From contig OZ316892.1 of NCBI GenBank assembly GCA_973895155.1, forward strand, positions 9,052,001 to 9,116,000: a stretch of 64,000 bases of DNA, given 5' to 3'. Made by a program: the position numbers and the translations under genes. Numbering within the stretch: the stretch's first letter is position 1; every line of letters starts with the position of its first letter. Under the pieces are notes generated by a model. It was not told the DNA's origin, did not search any database, and saw only the letters and a list, made by a program, of their open reading frames with translations. Positions 33,371 through 43,449 of this stretch are shown here, piece after piece. The stretch is from Marsupella aquatica. Lineage: Eukaryota > Marchantiophyta.

Positions 33371-33613
33371 AAGAGGCATGTGTGCTTGGAGAGGTAGAAC
33401 CAAGGCTCATTGTTATGGAGCCACTTGAGAGATAGGGAGAGCTTACACTGTGGAGACTCGGTATAGCCGACGGACTTAGAGTTCAGTAAAGCTCTCTTGT
33501 GTGTTCCCGTGGACGTAGCCTCAAGGAGGTGAACCACATATCTCTTGTGTCGACTATTGTGCGTTGGATGGTTCATGGGCTTGCCGTTGCGATCGTCGTC
33601 TATGCTCAACAAT

Positions 33614-33625
33614 TGGTATCAGAGC
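33614..33625 (+). other. Primer-binding site of copia copy 2 (initiator tRNA-Met)
   Basis: TGGTATCAGAGC, two bases after the LTR end. This is the standard plant copia site pairing with the 3' end of initiator methionine tRNA. Confidence 0.95.
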
Positions 33626-34764
33626 ATGCTTGGGAGGTGACGTGTGTTCGTGACGGGATTTCATGACGGTTTTTCCAGCGTTGAGTGTTGGTGGATTTTC
33701 CAGAGTTCCATCGCATGGAACTTGGAGTTTATGGGCTCAACGGATAGATCAGGGCAAGAGCTTTCTAACGGTGTGAAGAAATCGTTGAACGGAGCTCGTG
33801 GTGCAGAGAGATCTAAGTTTTCGTCGTTCTGGATTTTGTGAAGAAAGTTGGCAATCGACTCGGAGGGAGAAGCGTCAAGTGTTTTGACTCAACGGAGAGA
33901 TTGAGGCAAGACGATTGTTTTTGAGTCCGGGATTGGCTCTTTGATGCAAAGAGGAAGGCTAAGCAAAATCAATTACCTTGTTGGACTTGGTGACGGTACC
34001 AAGTGCAATTGATCAATATTCGTTGTTGACAAGGTACCATTTTTTTCTCTTTGAAAAACTGATTCAAAATTGGCTATGGCAATTGAGAGAAATCTGTCAT
34101 CTTTACCAATTTTTTTCTCCCTCGTTCTTTCCTCGTTTTGGGTGCTTCTTATATCGATCTTCATCGCCTCGGAGTCTAGTTTCCAAATCTGAAATCGGAT
34201 CTTGATTTCGTCAAAACCCGAGTGAGATATCTTGCGTTTGGTGTCGAGGGGTACATTCTGCCGTGTATATTTTCTGCGCGCGCGACCAGATTTCGACGAC
34301 GAAGGGTGGTAGGGGGTTTTGGGGGTTCGAGGACACATGTCAGCCCCTCGATTGTTCTTCCAAAATTCCCACAGGGCCTGTACAAGGGTCATAGAATATT
34401 CCAAAAAACCAAAGAGCTATTTTTTGACCGTTCGACAAAGATTTCATCCGCCGAACGGTAACTTTTTTGGTTATTTTTCGGCGAGGTCGTAGCCATTGAA
34501 GTTGGCAACGCAGCGCACCAATCACATCGCAATTCCGACAACGGGTTGTACTTGGTATTTTGGTTATTCCCTGAGGTGGTCAAAACGAGGAGTTTTCCAA
34601 GGTTTTACCCATCTCGACCGAAATTTGAATAACTTTTCCGTCAAATTTTGATTTTGATTTTGGTTTTCAGTATTGGACTCCTAGCTTTGTGGGCTACGCG
34701 GCAGTGTTGAGTTTCGAGTTTTTTGAGAAGTTGTGAAAAACAACATTTTTTGTGATTTTTTCAT
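33626..34764 (+). other. Long leader of copia copy 2
   Basis: About 1.14 kb between primer site and gag with no plausible plus-strand protein. It is nearly identical to the leader of copy 3, and its last ~380 bp match copy 1. Copia leaders are usually much shorter. Several upstream ATGs precede gag. Confidence 0.7.
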
Positions 34765-35805
34765 ATGAGTGATTCGGAGGAGTTTTTCGAAGACATGGAA
34801 CTTGAAGCACGAGGATCACCACGGAGGTTTCAGGGGCAGAGAGAGGAGCAGGAGGAAGAGCACGTGACACCGATACCATCACCGGTGTGGCGTGTGGTGG
34901 AGGAAGCAGTACTACTACCGGAGCTCATGATAGTGCCAAAGAAGAAGATGGGGACTTTCAAGCTTGGGGGACCCAAGTATGAAGTGACAAAGTATGATGG
35001 GCGCTCTGACTACTTGCTATGGGAGAAGCAGGTGAAGGGAGTGCTTTATGCGTCAGGGATGGGCCAACTGCTGAGCCCTCGTGAAGACGATGTTGATGAG
35101 AAACAATGGGACCGCATGCAGGAGCAGGGAGTGTGGTGTGTTACACTCTATCTCATGCCTCCCATCATCAAGCAGTTGGGTGCACATAAGGATTGCATGT
35201 CCTTGTTTGCGGAATTGCAGAGCAAGTATCACCGCAAGGAGTTGTCAAACCGGCTCTACACTTCCTACAAACTGATGAGTTTCAGGATGAAGGAATCTGG
35301 TACGAAGTTGCAAGACCATGTGGATGCTTTCAATGACATGGTCGTTGACTTGGAAAACCTTGGGGAGACTTTGAATGATGAGACGAAGGCTCTGCAGCTT
35401 CTTAGTTCATTGCCTCCATCTTACCAGTCCCTATCACGAGTGTTGTTGCATCGTGATAGGGATACCATTTCATACAATGACGTGGTAAGTTCTCTGCTTA
35501 GTGATGATCTTCAGCAAAAGATGCACATCACGTCATAGCCTTCATCATCTGGTGCTGCCCTCAATGTTAACCGTGGGAGGAGTATGCAGCGACCAACTGG
35601 GGACCGTAGAACCCAGTTTAGATCTAAATCCAGATCTAAGTCCAAGGGTAAATCCCCTCAGAGGAGGCAGGTGACATGTTGGAAGTGCAACCAAGTTGGA
35701 CACTTCAAGCGAGACTGTAAGGGAAAGGCAGCGGAAACTTCATCGGCAAATGTGGCTAGGGCTGATGGAGAAGCTGATTTACTCAATGATGAGTATGTTT
35801 TATGA
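34765..35805 (+). pseudogene. copia Gag, copy 2 (internal TAG)
   Basis: Same Gag as copy 3 (UBN2-type, KYDGRSDYLLWEKQVKGVLY near 34990), with the zinc knuckle CWKCNQVGHFKRDC near 35680. A TAG at 35536-35538 replaces the CAA of copy 3. The frame reopens immediately and ends at the UGA (35803-35805) that copies 1 and 3 share. Confidence 0.93.
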
Positions 35806-38800
35806 AGCCGGGGGTATGCCCTGTGCACGTCATCTAGGAGAGCAGATGATGTGTGGATTCTTGATTGTGCTTGCTCTTTTCATATTTGTTACATTCATGA
35901 GTTTTTTAGTTCTTACTCTGTTTCAAACGGTTCAGTTCTGATGGGAAATGATCACTCCTATCAAATTGAGGGAATTGGGTCTGTGAAGATTCAAATGTTT
36001 GATGGCGCTGTGCGCACAGTGTCCGGAGTCAGGTATGTACCTGGCATGCGTAAGAATCTGATTTCACTCGGTGTGTTGGATTCAAATGGTCATCAATGGA
36101 GCGTTATTGATGGTGAATTTCAAGTCAGGTCGGGAGAGACAGTGATTTTGAAGGGGAGTAGACAAAAGAATTTGTATATGTTACAGGGCAATACTGTATG
36201 TGGAGAGGCCAATGTAACCAAGTCTCACGAGGAGATGACTCAACTGTGGCATTCACGGCTAGGCCACATGAGTGAGAAGGGTTTGGCTATCTTACGAAAG
36301 AATGGACTCATTTCTGATTTGCAATCTTGTAAATTAGAGTTTTGTGAGCATTGCATTCTTGGAAAGCAGCATCGTCGGGCTTTTGGTGTTGGAACTCATT
36401 GTTCCAAAGCGGTTCTTGAGTACATACATAGTGACGTGTGGGGTCCATCCCCGACTTCCTCACACTCTGGAAAGTTGTACTATGTATCATTTATTGATGA
36501 TTACTCAAGATTTGTGTGGATTTATTTCATGACGCATAAGTCTGATGTCTTGTCCATTTTTAAGAAGTGGAAGGCCCAGGTGGAGAATCAGACTGGAAAC
36601 ATGATTAAGTGTTTGGATACAAGGGTGAAGAATCTGAGGTCAGACAACGGCGGGGAGTACACTTCAATGGAATTTGAAGAGTACTGTTCAGAACAGGGGA
36701 TAACTCGCCATCTCACCACAGTTTATACTCCGCAGCAGAATGGTGTCGCTGAGAGGCTCAATCGGACACTGTTGGAGCGGTCATGGAGTATGTTGAGCCA
36801 ATCAGGTTTACCACAAGAATTTTGGGCAGAAGCTGTCAATACCGCAGCTTATGGTAAATCTTTCTCCTTCTAGTGCTATCAATTTCAAAACGCTGTTTGA
36901 GATGCACTATAAGCGGCAAGCAGACTATCATGGCTTGGTAGTTTTTGGAAGTGATGCATATGCTCTCACACCGAAGTAGAATAGGACCAAGTTGGATCCT
37001 ACCTCTAGGAAATGTGTTTTTCTTGGGTACCAGAGTGGTGTGAAAGCCTATAGGCTATGGGATCCTATTGCCTGTAAGCTCGTTGTCAGTAGGGATGTTT
37101 CCTTCAATGAATCCAGATTATTGAAGGAGGGGGAGAATACTCAGGTCTCCCGTACTGACAAAGGAAAATCTCCTATCCCGGATCTCGTTGAGGGGGAGAT
37201 TGGTTATGAGGTGCATGACCGGAGAGAAGGAGTTGCTCCAATTATGGAGCTGGTTCCTGTGCCAGAGGAACCATAGGAGTTTGTTGATGCTGGTGAGCAG
37301 CAAGTGGATGCTGTTGAGCTTCAAATTGTACCAGCACACGCAGATCAACCGGAGTCATCGGCTAGAAGAACATCTGGTCGCACTGTACGCGCTCCACCAA
37401 GGTATGGACAGTGGGTTGATTCATCTCAACTGCAAGAGGATGATTTTACAGCTGATGATGAGGGTGATGGGTTAATTTTGGAAGAAGGGAAACCTTCTTC
37501 ATTTCATGAGGCAAGTGCTTCAAAGGAGAAGCAGAAGTGGACTGCAGCAATGCAAACGGAGATGCAGTCACTAAAGGACAACAAAACTTTGGAGCTTGTT
37601 AAGCTGCCTAAGGGTCAGCAAGTGGTGGACAGCAAGTGGATTTACAAGCTGAAGGATAATTCCATAGGAGGTGGATCGAAGGTCTACAAGGCTAGATTGG
37701 TAGCAAAGGGATTCACACAAGAGAAAGGTGTGGATTACAATGAGGTCTTCTCACCAGTTGCTAAGTACTCTACAATACGACTATTGTGTGTACTTGTTGT
37801 AATGTTTGGTCTGCTGCTAGATCAGATGGATGTTGTCACAGCTTTCCTCTATGGCACATTGGAAGAGGTGATCTTCATGAGACAACCGCTAGGTTTTGTG
37901 AAGAGAGGACAGGAGGAATTGGTTTGCAGATTGCTGAAATCCTTGTATGGGTTGAAGCAGTCACCAAGACAGTGGAACAAGCGGTTTGACGATTGGATTC
38001 GGTCACAAGATTTTCACAGAAGTGTATTTGACCCTTGTGTGTATTTGAAACCGGTAAAGAATGTTGTCTTTGGGTTCATTGTTTTAGTACTTTATGTGGA
38101 TGATATGCTAATTGCAGCCAAGGATAGGTCTAAGATTGTTAAGCTCAAGGCACTGCTTAGTGCAGAGTTTAAGATGAAGGACTTAGGGCCAGCTAAGAGG
38201 ATTTTGGGTATGGAGATCACTAGGGACTTGGAGGCTGGCAAGCTATGGTTGACGCAGAGCAATTATGCGAGGAAGGTAATTGCAAGGTTCAACATGGGGA
38301 ATAGCAAGCTAGTAAGTACCCCGTTGGCTCCACACTTCAAGTTATCATCAGCGTTCTGTCCTACGGATGACACAGAGAAGGGGTTGATGTCAAAGGTTCC
38401 GTATGACAAGGCAGTGGGGAGTCTCATGTATTTGATGACTTGCACTAGATCTGATCTTGCCATGGCTATGGGCAAGGTGAGCAGGTACATGTCGAATCCA
38501 GGGAAGGTACACTGGGAAGCAGTGAAGTGGATTATCAGGTACTTGAAGGGTACCGTGGATCATGGTCTTTTATTTGATGCGAATGCAAAGAATGCTAAAT
38601 CATTGATTGGCTATGTTGATTCTGACTATGGACAAGATTTGGACCGAAGGAGATCAACAACAGGATACGTGTTCACACTTGGCGGTGGATGCATAAGTTG
38701 GAGGTCTACTTTGCAGAAGTGTATTGCTCAGTCTACTACAGAAGCGGAGTATGTTGCAGCTGCGGAAGCAGCAAAGGAAGCGATTTGGTTGGATAGACTT

Positions 38801-39076
38801 ATCACTGAAATGGGATTGCCACAGGGGAATGTGAAGCTCCATTGTGATAGTCAAAGTGCGCTCCACCTTGCTGTGAACCAGGTGATGGACAGCAGAGTGA
38901 AGCACATTGACGTTAGGTACCATTTTATCAGGTAGGCTGTGTCTGATAATTTGTTTGAGCTAGTCAAGATTGATGGTAAACTCAATCCGGCTGACGCATT
39001 TACCAAAGTGATTCCTTTGGAGAGTTTCTCTAGACATCGTGACGTATTGCAGGTTTTGCAATTGCATCACAAGTAG
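35806..39076 (+). pseudogene. copia Pol (PR-IN-RT-RNase H), copy 2
   Basis: Continues in the gag frame after the UGA (SRGYAL). Protease WILDCACSFHIC is near 35853. Integrase has HSRLGH and CEHCILGK for the finger and SDVWG, SDNGG and AERLN for the catalytic triad. RT has YVDD at 38093-38104. RNase H has YVDSDYG and ends at a TAG (39074-39076). Breaks are a two-base deletion near 36852 at AAYLVN, TAG at 36977 and 38933 where copy 3 has CAG, and TAG at 37274, which copy 3 shares. Confidence 0.95.
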
Positions 39077-39266
39077 AGTTTTCTTAACATTCATTGTAAT
39101 TACTGATATATGCTCTTCCTCATTTCTATGTATTAGGCTACGGCTTAGTTCTGGTTTGCTCTAGTTAGAGAGGGAAACCGGTTTGGTTTTTGTCCAGAAC
39201 TTCCCACTGAGGGATCATATACATTGGCAGTATTACTCTCCCCTAGACCAGAGTCAAGGGGAAGAT

Positions 39267-39687
39267 TGTTGGGTATTTACTCTTACGTCTAGGTTAGGTA
39301 TGACGTGGTTGGTACAACAACATGGGTTGGTACAACTACGTGGTTAGGTACAACTACGTGATTAGGTACAACTATGTGGTTAGGTACAACTACGTGATTA
39401 GGTACAACTATGTGGTTAGGTACAACTAAGTTGCACACTATATCATAAGAGGCATGTGTGCTTGGAGAGGTAGAACCAAGGCTCATTGTTATGGAGCCAC
39501 TTGAGAGATAGAGAGAGCTTACACTGTGGAGACTCGGTATAGCCGACGGGCTTAGAGTTCAGTAAAGCTCTCTTGTGTGTTCCCGTGGACGTAGCCTCAA
39601 GGAGGTGAACCACGTATCTCTTGTGTCGACTATTGTGCGTTGGATGGTTCATGGGCTTGCCGTTGCGATCGTCGTCTATGCTCAACA
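39267..39687 (+). repeat. 3' LTR of copia copy 2
   Basis: 421 bp, three mismatches to the 5' LTR. It is preceded by the polypurine tract AGAGTCAAGGGGAAGA (39250-39265) and followed by the target duplication CTCAC. Confidence 0.96.
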
Positions 39688-39692
39688 CTCAC

Positions 39693-41216
39693 TACTCTGG
39701 CTTGAACTTCACCTAATCGGTGCGCTACTCACAAAAGCTACTCAAAAGCATCAAAGCACTACGCTGAGTTCCCCCCCCACTACTTCGGGGCTCTCCCCCT
39801 AAATACCAAAAAAAAACCACACCAAAGCACCCCTCATGGGGTCACAACGATGGCGGCTACCCTAGCGGCGCCGCTAAAACCCTGCACTAAGAAATCCCTA
39901 AACTAAAAAGGCATGCGGCACACACATGCTGCTAAAACCCTAAACCCTAAACAAGGGGCCGACGGTGCCTTCGACGGTGCCCCAACTGTACCCAGTGAAC
40001 CTTGAAATTGCAAGGCACCCCACAATGGCCGAAACTAGGTGCCCTATCAATTGTACTTTTGAGCTCACCCTTGGACAGCCCTTCTCCTCCTGATCCCGAA
40101 TCACTCAGCCGCACTCGCAACGGACATCGGACGCCTGAGGTATGGTCGTTTCAGTATCGCGAAAACACAATTTTGTCGGGCCATAACTTGCTCCTCCTGG
40201 CTCCGTTTGAGGAGCGCCGCCTCTTGTTGAAATCAGCTCCGCGAGCTCTTTCCAACAAGCCCGTGAGTGACCCCTCACAAAAAAGTTGGAAATCCAGAGG
40301 CCGTACAACCACATCCGTACGACTATCTACTCCTCCTCTTATTCACTCTCGGTACCCCGGCTTGTGCCCCGTGAGTGGGCCTCCTCTTCATCACTCACGG
40401 GAGTGAGTGCCACCTCACTTTTCTTCTTCTTTACCGGGGTACTCTTCGTGCTGCCGCTCCCTTGCTGCCTCAAAGTGGCCAAGGCCTGCCACGCCTTGAT
40501 GTACCCCTCACCAATGGTGTCTTTCCATAGGGTAGCCTCTTCTCTGGACCGCAACTCCAACGGTAGAACTTGCCCTGTGGCCATGGGCTGTGGGTGCCAA
40601 CCCACACAACCAAGATGAATCGGCTACAAGCCGCGAGCTGTGGGTGACTACCCACGCAACCAAACTGCAAGAGGCCACAGGCCGTGGGCTGTGGGTGCCA
40701 ACCCACCCAACCAAGATGAATCGGCTACAAGCCGTGGGCTGTGGGTGACTACCCACGCAACCAAACTACAAGAGGCCACAGGCCGTGGGCTGTGGGTGCC
40801 AACCCACCCAACTGTTGTGTAGCGATGTTTATGCGCACGACACCCGACTCGCGGGAGTCCCCCTTCCTCGCAGCTCACGTCCTCACGGGCTCGCGGCCCT
40901 ATGCAGGGCTCGCGGCCCCCCTGCCCGGTCACTTGCGGAGCCCCCTAAGGGGGTTTTAATTTCCCCCTCCGCCCGCAGCTCGCGCCCTCGCACCTAGTAG
41001 CTCCCTGGCGGCTCGCGGCCCTATGCAGGGCTCGCTCGCCCCATAATTAACCCGGGTCTAGACAAAACTGTTGGGGTCTCCGACTATCCCGAGATGCTTT
41101 AAAAAACTTTACAAACTTAAAGAACATTAAAAAAACTCGCGTCTATGGGCTTATTTATTTACAGGTGTCTTGCTGGTGACACTAATGGTGACTTACCGTG
41201 GCGGGACCCTGTCACA
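39693..41216 (-). repeat. 5' LTR of the gypsy element, distal part
   Basis: Resumes the LTR interrupted at 33190 and matches 24585-26075, including the telomere-type motif (39933-39952), the LTR ORF (40339-40583), the 101-bp repeats (40574-40810) and the G/C-rich block. It carries ~30 extra bases in that block, where a GGCTCGCGGCCCTATGCAGG unit is repeated (40887-40920). It ends CTGTCACA, then TGTAC. Confidence 0.95.
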
Positions 41217-41744
41217 TGTACCTTGGTGAAGATCTATTACTTCTAGTGAAGAAAATTGGTTTAAATGTAGTATGTTTCCAAAGATTCATGTGAAAGATTC
41301 ATGCTACGTTCAATAAACTGTGGGACTAAGTGCAATGTGTCCTTAGAGTATCCATAAATGATGTTGTAGATGATACTTTAGAATATTTCCAACTTTAATC
41401 AGGATATTTGCATGAGTTTGTTGGACTCTCACATGCCTTGACTCCTACCTTCTTGCAAGAAATTGTGTACGTATTAAAAGATATATTGTTCTTATTTTTT
41501 ATAATGTAAATGTGTATTCCAACCTTTTCAACTAGAATCTCTTTGGACAAGATATTTTTTTATAACACCTGAAGGGCATGTTTAATGACTTTGTGATGAT
41601 GATTATAACCCAGATTATAATAGCCCAAAGGTCTTCCCTAATGTCCCAAAAGTATTTTATTAATACTAAAAAGAGCTTTTTAAATTAAGGCATAAAATAC
41701 TACTGAAGGGTTTTAGAGGGGGAGCCATTCACAGGGTGGCATGG
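41217..41744. other. intergenic, right flank of the gypsy element
   Basis: Starts with the target duplication TGTAC. AT-rich, with no gene seen. Confidence 0.4.
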
Positions 41745-42485
41745 GTTTCTGTTAATATACACGGAGTGAGGGCCCAGGGCCAGCCATACCAAATCTGCAA
41801 TACAAGATCTCAATATCTCTCAAGTGGCTCCATAACAATGAGCTTGAGTTCCCCTATCCAAGCACACACCATTTGGGATACAGCTAGTGTGCAGCCAACC
41901 TCTAAGTACGTACCTAACATAGGCTACAACAAAGATCAGTGAACCCTAACTACCGTTATGTACGTTGTAACCCTAGACCTAAGAGTAAATGTCTAACAGT
42001 CTTCCCTTTGACTCTAGTCTAGGGGAGGGTAATAAGTACTGCTAACCTATATGATTACTCAGCGAGAAACTCTAGACAAAAACCAAGCCGGTTTCCCCTC
42101 TTTAACTATAGCATTGAACCAGAACTAAGTCATAGCCTAATTAATACATAAAAATGAGCAAGAACTGTAGACTTCATTATTTACACAAATGTTAAAAAAC
42201 GTTACTTGTGACGCAATTGCAAAATCTACAACACGTCATGGTGTCTAGAAAACCTCCTCGAAAGAATCACTTTCAATTGGTAATTAAGGCATTAACTGGG
42301 TTGCGTTTATTGTCAATCTTGACTAGCTCAAACAAATCAAACAACACCTGTATGATAAAATGATAATATACCTAATGTCAATGTGCTTTAGTCTATTGTC
42401 CATCACCTATGAAAGCAAGGTGGAGTGCATTCCGACTATCACAATGTAGCTTCACATTCCCCTATGGCAATCTTTGACTTGGCAA
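41745..42485 (-). pseudogene. Decayed copia 3' end (RNase H, PPT, partial LTR)
   Basis: On the minus strand, 42480-42250 aligns with the RNase H end of copies 1-3 (GGGGAATGTGAAGCTACATT, then AAGCACATTGACATTAGGTA), with several frameshifts. A purine tract GAGTCAAAGGGAAGA and an LTR start TGTTAGAC follow at 41998, and LTR sequence fades out near 41745. It is older than the complete copies and probably nearer the copy 1 subfamily, because its LTR starts TGTTAGA and lacks the 18-bp repeats. Confidence 0.85.
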
Positions 42486-42640
42486 TGAAATATCTGACTA
42501 TGCGCCAAATTTTATCTCACTTTGATTGTTTTGCATATTCTGTCAATCTGATAGGGGAGCCCGCAGCGATTGTAAAGCTTCCAGTACTGGATGATATGAT
42601 ACAAAAAGGGATGACAATCCCATCTCAATGATAAATCTAT

Positions 42641-43270
42641 TCAACCAAATTGCTTCCTTTGCTGCTTCCGATGCTGCAACATACTATGCTTTTGTAGTAG
42701 ACTAACGTCGAGGGTGCAAGTATTCCGGAAGAAGGCATTCTTCATTGATGGCCCTGGAAATGATCTCAAGAACAACCTGAACTCCTTATTTGGCAAGTTC
42801 TTTCGGGAGTCCACCTTGGTCTTATTGCCCATCGGCAATCCAAATACTTCTGCAATCACTTTGGGAGTGAGATAGAATACCCTCCCATACACCTTGGTTG
42901 CATCCGAATTGTGGTCCAGTGATCCCAAAAATTCTAGTAGCTGTGAATCCAACACCTCCTGCTTCAGCCAAGGTAGCCAAAAAAAGGTCTCCAAGTCAGA
43001 TCTGGCCATGAAGCCTTGGTATTTTTGGGACAACATGGCCGTAAAACATGCATCCTCATCTTGTACGTGCAACTGCACCTCCTTTGGTAGAACCTCCACC
43101 CAACACCTCCATGTGTCATTTTTTGTGGGGATGGCATTGACTAGGTCAACCTCTGGTTCTCCGGCCTCCTCCTGCCTCTTTCTCCCCTGTTTGACAGTCT
43201 TTCTTGGTGCCGTTAACCTAGTTCTTTTTGCCGGGGTGGCCTCATCATTGATTGGTACCTTTCTCTTCAT
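42641..43270 (-). CDS. Transposon-associated plant protein (uncertain)
   Basis: 209 codons from the ATG at 43270. The frame is open a further 53 codons upstream without an ATG. The N-terminus is basic (MKRKVPINDEATPAKRTRL). The body includes KNDTWRCWVEVLPKEVQ, FLGSLDHNSDATKVYGRVFY and LTPKVIAEVFGLPMGNK. The 'G+.V.YL.P..IAE..GLP' pattern is typical of plant proteins carried by retrotransposons and Ulp1-linked transposons (putative plant transposon protein type). No transposase triad is visible. The last ~25 residues look out of place and may be intron or a shifted frame. It sits between the copia remnant and the palindrome tract. Confidence 0.45.
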   Translation of the reverse strand: MKRKVPINDEATPAKRTRLTAPRKTVKQGRKRQEEAGEPEVDLVNAIPTKNDTWRCWVEVLPKEVQLHVQDEDACFTAMLSQKYQGFMARSDLETFFWLPWLKQEVLDSQLLEFLGSLDHNSDATKVYGRVFYLTPKVIAEVFGLPMGNKTKVDSRKNLPNKEFRLFLRSFPGPSMKNAFFRNTCTLDVSLLQKHSMLQHRKQQRKQFG

Positions 43271-43449
43271 GGTGGCCGCTCTTGATCTGACTCCCCAAGC
43301 ACAGTCAACTTTGTCCACACCGCCGTGTTCCCCTTCAAGTCCCAATTTTTTTGTTGCATGGTTGATGGCCTCACGAATGCCAATGATTCTTTCTTTGTGA
43401 AACAACAACTCAACAAGAGTAATGCCCAAGTGATATTCTTATTTTTGGC

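Larger units (their letters stand above)
33191..33611 (+). repeat. 5' LTR of copia copy 2
   Basis: 421 bp, TGTTGGGT to CTCAACA. It contains 18-bp tandem repeats (33226-33352), a TATA-like ACTATATCAT (33361-33370) and the conserved end that also serves in copies 1 and 3. Confidence 0.96.
33191..39687 (+). mobile_element. Ty1/copia LTR retrotransposon, copy 2 (nested, both LTRs)
   Basis: Two 421-bp LTRs differ at three positions by eye. A primer site follows the left LTR, and the order is Gag, PR, IN, RT, RH. The target duplication CTCAC is at 33186-33190 and 39688-39692. Removing the element restores the gypsy LTR sequence seen at 24570-24600. It is a recent insertion. Coding capacity is broken by four TAG stops and one frameshift, in addition to the UGA between Gag and Pol. 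Confidence 0.97.
24053..41216 (-). mobile_element. Ty3/gypsy LTR retrotransposon, interrupted by a nested copia
   Basis: Two ~2.0-kb LTRs (24053-26075 and 32667-41216, the second split by copia copy 2) flank a minus-strand gag-PR-RT-RH-IN coding region. Integrase follows RNase H, so this is Ty3/gypsy order. The 5-bp duplication TGTAC stands at 24048-24052 and 41217-41221. No chromodomain is seen after the integrase. With a tRNA-Asp-like primer site and long LTRs, this suggests a non-chromoviral plant lineage (Tat/Athila-like), but lineage needs a tree. Pol has one frameshift, and an in-frame TAA separates PR from RT. Confidence 0.95.

Noticed and set aside
33973-34404. 143-codon minus-strand frame in the copia leader
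   Set aside because: Present in both young copies only because the leaders are nearly identical. No motif, and antisense to the element.
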